Assembly: GCA_020354155.1 (NCBI GenBank)
Contig: CP070644.1
Span: 740,395-750,376, forward strand
Reading direction: 5' to 3'
Length of the DNA stretch: 9,982 nucleotides
Source of the DNA: Nitrospiraceae bacterium
GTDB lineage: Bacteria > Nitrospirota > Thermodesulfovibrionia > UBA6902
In this document: positions 6,211-9,982 of the stretch, piece by piece
Position numbering within the stretch: the first letter of the stretch is position 1
How the letters are laid out: every line of letters starts with the position of its first letter
The notes under the pieces: generated by a model
The model's database searches: none
Told to the model about the DNA's origin: nothing
Seen by the model: only the letters and a program-made list of their open reading frames with translations
Program-made: the position numbers and the translations under genes

Positions 6211-6876
6211 ATGATCCTTCTATTAAATGATATTGAAATCCGCATTCTTGGATGTCTTGTAGAAAAATCAATAACAACGCCGGATTACTACCCCATGACC
6301 TTAAACGCACTGAGGAATGCCTGCAACCAGAAGTCGAACCGCAACCCGCTTGTCTCCTTTGATGAAACTACTGTTGTACGCGGTCTTGAGTCATTGCATG
6401 AAAAAGGCCTCACAGAAAAGCTGTACAAATCAGACAGCCGCGTTCCCAAGTATCAGCATCACTTTGCAGGCAGATTACACCTTAAGGCCGCTGAGGTTGC
6501 TGTGCTCTGTGAACTGATGCTGCGCGGTCCCCAGACAACAGGTGAGATCAGGGGGAGGGCAGATCGGATGTATAAATTTAAGGACCTTCAGGAAGTAGAC
6601 TCAATACTGAATGGATTAATGGAAGGTGATGATCCTTTCATCATAAAGCTTCCCCGTCAGGCGGGCAGAAAAGAGCGGCGTTATATGCACCTCTTTGCCG
6701 GTACCCCGGAAATTGCGGATGCTGATGAATCTACGATGACTGATGAACCGGCTGAACTTCAGGTGAAGCTTGAAAATGAACGAATCTCCAGTCTTGAAGA
6801 ACAGGTTGCTTCCCTGCACAAAGAGGTTGAGGAGCTGAAGAAGTCCTTTTTTGACCTTAAGTCTCAATTTGACTGA
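6211..6876 (+). CDS. yceH: YceH/UPF0502 (DUF480) winged-helix protein
   Basis: A 221-residue member of the DUF480 family. The first winged-helix domain (about 1-85) carries the family signatures EKSITTPDYYPMTLNALRNA (18-37) and CNQKSNRNPLVSFDE (38-52). The second (about 88-165) has LHLKAAEVAVLCELMLRGPQ (90-109) and a T-GEIR motif. The C-terminal 40 residues form a coiled coil (ISSLEEQVASLHKEVEELKK). Length and motif order match the family. Winged helices suggest DNA binding or a structural role, but the molecular function is unsettled. The ribosome binding site is modest (AGTGAG). It ends 12 bases from the convergent DUF116 gene. A 6-bp hairpin (GTCTCA 6861-6866, TGAGAC 6874-6879) spans its stop codon but has no U-tract. 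Confidence 0.92.
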   Translation: MILLLNDIEIRILGCLVEKSITTPDYYPMTLNALRNACNQKSNRNPLVSFDETTVVRGLESLHEKGLTEKLYKSDSRVPKYQHHFAGRLHLKAAEVAVLCELMLRGPQTTGEIRGRADRMYKFKDLQEVDSILNGLMEGDDPFIIKLPRQAGRKERRYMHLFAGTPEIADADESTMTDEPAELQVKLENERISSLEEQVASLHKEVEELKKSFFDLKSQFD

Positions 6877-6888
6877 GACCACAGAACA

Positions 6889-7404
6889 TCACATGAGGTT
6901 CTTGACTGCTTCCCAGTCAACATTGTTTTTAACGCAGTCGTACACATCAAGATGAATACCCTGCGTCTTTATCCGCCTTCCGTTTAATTGCACTCCCCTG
7001 TCTGTTATTTTTTCATTGGCAATGCCTTTCTCAATCTCATAATCGCAGGCAACACCTATGATCCCCTTCAGGTTTTTCCGCCGGGAAAGCCTCTTGGTAA
7101 AGCCAACACTGGGAGAGATATAAAACTGATATGACTTCTCTTCTGCAAATTCGTAGATCCTGCCACAGCCGCAGAGTTCACATTTCTTGCACAGAATACC
7201 GTCAAACTTTGAGAATTTTGCCGGGCACTTATCACTGATAAGGCAGTGAGGAAGTATGACCGCCACATCTTTTGTGTCGATCTTTTTAAAATCTTCCCTG
7301 TAATAATCATTGATGACTGACATGATGTCCGATCTCTTCAGACCCAGCAGACCCTGCAGCTTGTATAAATAGAGTTTTCCTATGAATTTTATCTTTTTCA
7401 GCAT
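6889..7404 (-). CDS. DUF116 family cysteine-cluster protein
   Basis: Recognised as DUF116 from the ordered motifs (numbered from GTG 7413): LYLYKLQGLLGL (15-26), VILPHCLISDKCP (52-64), CKKCELCGCG (75-84), the GFTKRLSRRKNLKGIIGVACDYE region (104-126) and a C-terminal Cys (160). Eight cysteines (57, 63, 75, 78, 81, 83, 123, 160) suggest an iron-sulfur or zinc site. The basic N-terminus with KIKFIGKLYLYKLQ is amphipathic and might touch the membrane. Two starts are possible, GTG 7413 and ATG 7404 three codons later; an in-frame TAA sits just upstream and neither has a good Shine-Dalgarno, so I chose ATG. Family function is unknown. It follows the small gene at 7468-7719 on the same strand by about 60 bases. 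Confidence 0.9.
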   Translation of the reverse strand: MLKKIKFIGKLYLYKLQGLLGLKRSDIMSVINDYYREDFKKIDTKDVAVILPHCLISDKCPAKFSKFDGILCKKCELCGCGRIYEFAEEKSYQFYISPSVGFTKRLSRRKNLKGIIGVACDYEIEKGIANEKITDRGVQLNGRRIKTQGIHLDVYDCVKNNVDWEAVKNLM

Positions 7405-7434
7405 TTCAAGCACCGCACTTTAAACACACTTCAG

Positions 7435-7463
7435 TTTATACATTTTAACTGAAAAACTGCCAG
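7435..7463 (-). promoter_or_regulatory. Promoter candidate with inverted repeat before the DUF116 gene
   Basis: Minus strand: CTGGCA (7458-7463), 17 bases, then TATAAA (7435-7440), with predicted start near 7428. A perfect 7-bp inverted pair, TTCAGTT (7430-7436) and AACTGAA (7447-7453), overlaps the spacer and -10 box and could be an operator. It would let the DUF116 gene be expressed apart from the small gene upstream. Confidence 0.35.
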
Positions 7464-7467
7464 TCGC

Positions 7468-7719
7468 TCATTCCAGCTCCAGCAGCTGCCATTCAGCGTA
7501 GCCTTTTTTTCTTTCTTGAAGGACTGCTCCTCTGAGAACCACTTTTTTTTGCACAGGGTGGGTTTTGATTGATATATAGGCCCTGACAAGATTTGCAATG
7601 GTTGCTTCCTGAAAGGTAAAACTCTGCCCGTCCCGCATCTCGATAGTAATCCGGATGTGATGGTGTCCTTCCGGTATTTCAGCGGTTAACTCCCTGACAT
7701 CACTGTTACTGGTATTCAT
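7468..7719 (-). CDS. Small hypothetical protein (83 aa)
   Basis: An 83-residue soluble protein starting MNTSNSDVRELTAEIPEGHH, with a clear Shine-Dalgarno (GAGGAGGG) before the ATG at 7719, though the spacing is short. Alternating strands IRITIEMRDGQSFTFQEATI (22-41) are followed by a helix (LVRAYISIKTHP) and a last strand pair (KKVVLRGAVLQERKKGYAEWQLLELE). The composition is ordinary and there are no cysteines, signal peptide or membrane span. The pattern suggests a small beta-rich fold, but I recognise no family. It lies upstream of the DUF116 gene on the same strand. Confidence 0.65.
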   Translation of the reverse strand: MNTSNSDVRELTAEIPEGHHHIRITIEMRDGQSFTFQEATIANLVRAYISIKTHPVQKKVVLRGAVLQERKKGYAEWQLLELE

Positions 7720-7767
7720 ATGCCCTCCTCTATGTTTCTCTCAGGATTATTATGGATATAATAAGAA

Positions 7768-7839
7768 ATTGTCATTACGAGGAGAGTATCGACAAAGTAA
7801 TCTCCAGAGATTGCTTCGCCTTTGGCTCGCAATGACAAT
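7768..7839. repeat. Dispersed inverted-repeat element, copy 2
   Basis: A 72-bp nested inverted repeat. The outer arms ATTGTCATTACGAG and CTCGCAATGACAAT pair at 13 of 14 positions. The inner arms AATCTC (7799-7804) and GAGATT (7807-7812) pair perfectly around a 2-base centre. The outer GTCATT-CGAGG and inner AATCT/AGATT motifs match the element at 3486-3548. It lies upstream of the 83-residue gene; one arm (ATGACA) could serve as a weak -35 for it. There is no coding content. Confidence 0.7.
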
Positions 7840-7960
7840 ATGGATGTCTATTTCTTACTGACTTCTAAAGTATATATTATGTACTGATTGTTTTTTCATG
7901 CCAAACCTGACTGTAAAGATATATTCGGGGACCGGCGAATCTAAGTGGTTTTTATTACAA
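7840..7960. other. Intergenic stretch with no supported feature
   Basis: This AT-rich remainder of the roughly 300-base gap between the 83-residue gene and the Hsp20 operon shows no open frame with a ribosome binding site, no tRNA-like structure and no convincing promoter. Confidence 0.6.
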
Positions 7961-8005
7961 ATAAAAAAACCGGTACCTGACAGCGTGTGCCATCAGATAC
8001 CGGTT
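7961..8005 (-). terminator. Rho-independent terminator of the Hsp20 operon
   Basis: AACCGGTACCTGA (7968-7980) and TCAGATACCGGTT (7993-8005) form a 13-bp stem with one G-U-type pair and a 12-base loop. On the minus strand the stem runs straight into TTTTTTTAT. It begins 16 bases after the stop codon of the last Hsp20 gene, a classic arrangement. Confidence 0.88.
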
Positions 8006-8021
8006 GTCGAAAAGCCATGTC

Positions 8022-8522
8022 TCAGTTGACTGTTACATTGATCTTTTTGCTCTCCGTCTTTGACTTGTCGGTTTTGGGTATATGCACAGTGAGAACACCT
8101 TTTTTAAAATCAGCTGTGATCTTTTCAGGTACTACCTCTTCAGGCAGGTGCAGGGTCCGCGAAAATGTTCCATAGGAACGTTCCACGCGGTGATAATCAT
8201 CGCCCTTGTCTTCCTTCTCATCCTTCTTTTCTCCCTTGATGGTGAGAGAATCTCTTTCAAGAAGGACTTCTACATCTTTCTCGTCCATTCCCGGGAGCTC
8301 AGCGGAGACCTTGATCTCTTTGTCATTTTCCTTCACATCAATGCGCGGAGCGAAAAGATGATCTTCCCTGTCAAAGAAGGTACCAATCTGAAATTCCCTG
8401 TGAAAGCTGTCAAAGATAGATTCCATTTCACGTCTCAGGAGTGAGAATGGGTCATCATGTTCGTACTTTACAGGTACATGGTTTTTCCTGAAAGCTCGTG
8501 GTATTAAATCTCTGACTGACAT
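8022..8522 (-). CDS. Hsp20 small heat-shock protein (third gene of operon)
   Basis: A 166-residue small heat-shock protein. The N-terminal arm (1-57) has aromatic and amphipathic stretches (FSLLRREMESIFDSFHREF) typical of oligomerisation arms. The alpha-crystallin domain spans about 58-150, with IDVKENDKEIKVSAELPGMD (61-80), LTIKGEKK (93-100), YHRVERSYGTFSRTLHLPE (110-128) and the signature KKGVLTVHIPK (140-150). The tail carries an I-x-V anchor (INV, 161-163). It is an ATP-independent holdase that binds unfolding proteins in the cytosol. GGGGGTGA before the ATG fixes the start. It lies 27 bases after the middle Hsp20 gene and is followed directly by the operon terminator. It is the longest and most canonical of the three. 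Confidence 0.96.
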   Translation of the reverse strand: MSVRDLIPRAFRKNHVPVKYEHDDPFSLLRREMESIFDSFHREFQIGTFFDREDHLFAPRIDVKENDKEIKVSAELPGMDEKDVEVLLERDSLTIKGEKKDEKEDKGDDYHRVERSYGTFSRTLHLPEEVVPEKITADFKKGVLTVHIPKTDKSKTESKKINVTVN

Positions 8523-8549
8523 AACGTCACCCCCTTTCTTGAATTGAAT

Positions 8550-8957
8550 TTATGCTTCACCGGCTACGTCTATCCGTCTTGTCTTCATACGTTCAGATTT
8601 GGGAAGCACAAGTTTCAGTACGCCGTTCTTAACGCTGGCGCTGATCCTGTCCCGGTCCACCTCATCTGAAAGGGTAAATGTCCTGTGGTAATCTCCGATA
8701 CCGTATTCAGCATGACCAAGTTTCAGTGCATCAGGGATATCAGCTTCAATCGTTCCGTACAGTGTGAGCAGGTTTTTTTCCAACGTAATATCAATTGACT
8801 TTTCATCTACTCCCGGTACATCGGCTGTAAGGAGGATATCGTCATTTCTTTCAACAATATCTACTGCCGGAGAATAGACCCGTCTGTCTCTTGTACGTTC
8901 TACTCCGTGCTCGAGTCTGGCTTCTTTCTTCTCTATGTCTTTTCTGTTGTCTGACAT
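8550..8957 (-). CDS. Hsp20 small heat-shock protein (second gene of operon)
   Basis: A 135-residue small heat-shock protein from the ATG at 8957 (MSDNRKDIEKKEARLEHGVE). The frame also opens with a GTG at 8966, but that codon overlaps the Shine-Dalgarno GGAGGTGA, which is well placed for 8957. The N-terminal arm is short, charged and lacks aromatics (1-27), unlike its neighbours. The alpha-crystallin domain runs about 28-120: VDIVERNDDILLTADVPGVD (32-51), LLTLYG (63-68), YHRTFTLSDEVDRDRISASV (90-109) and the signature NGVLKLVLPK (111-120). I-D-V at 129-131 is the C-terminal anchor. The short arm suggests it forms small oligomers or mixed ones with its operon partners (inference). It lies 14 bases after the first Hsp20 gene. 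Confidence 0.95.
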   Translation of the reverse strand: MSDNRKDIEKKEARLEHGVERTRDRRVYSPAVDIVERNDDILLTADVPGVDEKSIDITLEKNLLTLYGTIEADIPDALKLGHAEYGIGDYHRTFTLSDEVDRDRISASVKNGVLKLVLPKSERMKTRRIDVAGEA

Positions 8958-8971
8958 TTCATTCACCTCCT

Positions 8972-9409
8972 TTACTCTGATATAATGGATATCTTTCTTG
9001 GTTTGTCCGCTTCAGCGCGCTCGACGTGTACATTCAGTATTCCCCGTTTGAATTGCGCTGAAACCTTGTCCGCATCGATCACAAAGGGCATCTCAATTGT
9101 CCTGCTGAGCTTACCGTACCACCGCTCTTTCCTGTGGTAGGATTCACCTTCGGACAGCTCCTCCGGAGTCCTTTCCCCTCTGAGGGTAATGTTCTTTCCT
9201 ACTACCGTTATCTCAATATCAGCCTTGTCAAGCCCCGGGATCTCTGTTGTTAATGTGGCGGAGTTAACATCTTTCCAGACGTTCACCAGTGGAAACTCTC
9301 TTGATCTTGACAATGAATTTCTGAAAAAGGATCGGTTCATACGCTCAAAATCTTTCCAGGGATCTAAAAAACTCCCTATGCTTTCTAATTCTCTCAGTAA
9401 CATGATCAT
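8972..9409 (-). CDS. Hsp20 small heat-shock protein (first gene of operon)
   Basis: A 145-residue small heat-shock protein from the ATG at 9409. A GTG at 9412 is too close to the Shine-Dalgarno AAGGAGAG, and an ATG at 9403 is also possible. The N-terminal arm (1-40) is rich in Phe, Arg and Ser (FLDPWKDFERMNRSFFRNSL). The alpha-crystallin domain runs about 41-130: VNVWKDVNSATLTTEIPGLD (42-61), ITLRGERT (74-81), YHRKERWYGKLSRTIEMPF (91-109) and the signature KRGILNVHVER (121-131). I-S-I at 140-142 is the C-terminal anchor. It heads the three-gene operon, with a sigma-54 promoter 46 bases upstream. Confidence 0.95.
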   Translation of the reverse strand: MIMLLRELESIGSFLDPWKDFERMNRSFFRNSLSRSREFPLVNVWKDVNSATLTTEIPGLDKADIEITVVGKNITLRGERTPEELSEGESYHRKERWYGKLSRTIEMPFVIDADKVSAQFKRGILNVHVERAEADKPRKISIISE

Positions 9410-9454
9410 CACTCTCCTTTCTGAGTTTGAATTTATCTTTTGTTGATTTATATT

Positions 9455-9470
9455 TGCAAAGGCCGTGCCA
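9455..9470 (-). promoter_or_regulatory. Sigma-54 (RpoN) promoter of the Hsp20 operon
   Basis: On the minus strand the sequence TGGCAC-GGCCT-TTGCA matches the sigma-54 -24/-12 consensus (TGGCACG-N4-TTGCW) at every defined position with the correct spacing. Transcription would start near 9444, giving a leader of about 35 bases before the first Hsp20 ATG. No competing TTGACA/TATAAT pair is seen nearby. Sigma-54 promoters need an AAA+ activator, and the gene directly upstream encodes one. Confidence 0.9.
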
Positions 9471-9534
9471 GAATTTAAAATACTTGTTTTTTTAGGTAGT
9501 TAGATTAAAGCGTGAGAATTAATGCAGATAAATA

Positions 9535-9549
9535 AGGTCGATATGACCT
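9535..9549. promoter_or_regulatory. Upstream activator site 1 (promoter-proximal)
   Basis: AGGTC-GATAT-GACCT is a perfect 5-bp inverted repeat with a 5-base spacer, centred at 9542. That is about 98 bases upstream of the predicted sigma-54 start, a usual distance for an enhancer-type site. It shares the AGGWC-N5-GWCCT form with two further sites. Confidence 0.65.
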
Positions 9550-9558
9550 AGTTTAATC

Positions 9559-9573
9559 AGGACATTGTGTCCG
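9559..9573. promoter_or_regulatory. Upstream activator site 2
   Basis: AGGAC-ATTGT-GTCCG, centred at 9566 and 24 bases from site 1. It keeps the AGGWC-N5-GWCC form with one changed outer base; the core GGACA-TTG-TGTCC is a perfect palindrome. Confidence 0.6.
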
Positions 9574-9577
9574 ATAC

Positions 9578-9592
9578 AGGTCGTTTTGTCCT
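9578..9592. promoter_or_regulatory. Upstream activator site 3, overlapping the activator gene's stop
   Basis: AGGTC-GTTTT-GTCCT, centred at 9585 and 19 bases from site 2. Four of five arm positions pair. Its last two bases overlap the stop codon of the activator gene. Confidence 0.55.
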
Positions 9593-9982
9593 AATCATTA
9601 CGGTCCCTGTTGAGCTTCCTTCGCAAAGTCCTTATACTGATGCCAAGCAGAGACGCTGCCTTTGTACGGTTCCCTCCCGTCTGCCTGAGCGCTTCCTGAA
9701 TCAGCATGTCCTGGGCCTCTGCAAGGTCAGTACCGGTCGGGATAAATATGCCCTCCCGGCTCTGCAGTGCCTCATCCGCAACGACTCCGGTTTCCCGGTC
9801 TTCAAGATGGGGCATGATGTGGTGAGGAAAGACAAAATGGGCATCATTCGGCAGTAAGGTCGCTACCCGGGTCATGACGTTACGCAATTCCCGGACATTC
9901 CCTCTCCAAAGATAACGCTGCATCAGGTGCAGCGTTTCAGGGGAAAAAGACGGATAGGGTTGAGGGCGGGCCATCTCATCAA
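9591..9982 (-). CDS. Sigma-54-dependent transcriptional activator (NtrC-type), C-terminal part
   Basis: Only the C-terminal 129 or so residues are present; the gene runs off the right edge. Visible are the end of the AAA+ domain, with the conserved sensor II region YLWRGNVRELRNVM (usually WPGNVREL; the Pro is Arg here) preceded by a typical SFSPETLHLM helix. A linker and a Fis-type helix-turn-helix follow, DLAEAQDMLIQEALRQTGGN running into RTKAASLLGISIRTLRRKLN, up to the stop TAG at 9591. Such proteins bind upstream palindromes as dimers and use ATP to open sigma-54 promoters. The missing N-terminus would show whether a receiver, PAS, GAF or other sensor controls it. It lies directly upstream of, and on the same strand as, the sigma-54-controlled Hsp20 operon, so it is very probably its activator. 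Confidence 0.93.
   Translation of the reverse strand, partial: DEMARPQPYPSFSPETLHLMQRYLWRGNVRELRNVMTRVATLLPNDAHFVFPHHIMPHLEDRETGVVADEALQSREGIFIPTGTDLAEAQDMLIQEALRQTGGNRTKAASLLGISIRTLRRKLNRDRND

Noticed and set aside
7927..7950. Possible third fragment of the dispersed repeat (shares AATCTAAG with copy 1)
   Set aside because: Only eight bases match and neither the GTCATT end nor the inner inverted arms are present, so chance is as likely.
8082..8444. Plus-strand 120-codon frame opposite the third Hsp20 gene
   Set aside because: It is the shadow of a clear alpha-crystallin gene, with no supporting start signals.
9410..9445. RNA thermometer (ROSE or fourU type) in the Hsp20 leader
   Set aside because: The predicted leader is short and A-rich, with no stretch able to pair with the AAGGAGAG Shine-Dalgarno, so control by leader folding is not supported.

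Overview
This window looks like chromosomal DNA from a free-living, probably anaerobic Gram-negative bacterium. The gene set (DUF116, DUF4197, a YceH/DUF480 protein, a DUF6982-like protein, a sigma-54 activator next to several Hsp20 genes, and a lone dynamin-like GTPase) fits Nitrospirota or a deltaproteobacterial (Desulfobacterota-type) lineage. That placement is an inference from gene content; no rRNA or other phylogenetic marker is present. There is no tRNA, rRNA, CRISPR array, transposase or phage gene. Base composition looks fairly uniform by eye.

Left part (1-1200, all minus strand): the 5' end of an unrecognised gene runs off the left edge. A two-gene unit follows, made of an ArsR-type repressor with a CxC metal-site motif and an extra Cys-Cys pair, and a 55-residue cysteine-rich protein, closed by a strong hairpin. 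The repressor promoter is placed so that its mRNA would begin at, or almost at, the ATG.

Middle-left (1200-4770): a 746-residue dynamin-like GTPase on the plus strand is followed by a dispersed-type inverted repeat. Two minus-strand genes come next, a DUF6982-like protein and a single-pass membrane protein. A 23-bp palindrome sits in front of the membrane-protein gene.

Middle-right (4770-7720): a minus-strand pair encodes two exported proteins, DUF4197 and a His/Asp-rich charged protein, ending in an intrinsic terminator. It diverges from yceH, and the shared intergenic region carries overlapping palindromes. A DUF116 cysteine-cluster protein converges on yceH, preceded by a small unrecognised gene.

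Right part (7720-9982): a second copy of the dispersed inverted repeat, then a complete transcription unit read on the minus strand. The order of transcription is: the C-terminal end of a Fis-type sigma-54 activator; three palindromic sites of the form AGGWC-N5-GWCCT; a consensus sigma-54 promoter; three tandem, diverged Hsp20 genes with good ribosome binding sites; and a strong rho-independent terminator. The straightforward reading is that the activator binds the three sites and drives the Hsp20 operon through sigma-54, a less usual control mode for small heat-shock proteins than sigma-32, CIRCE/HrcA or RNA thermometers. This is the most interesting system in the window.
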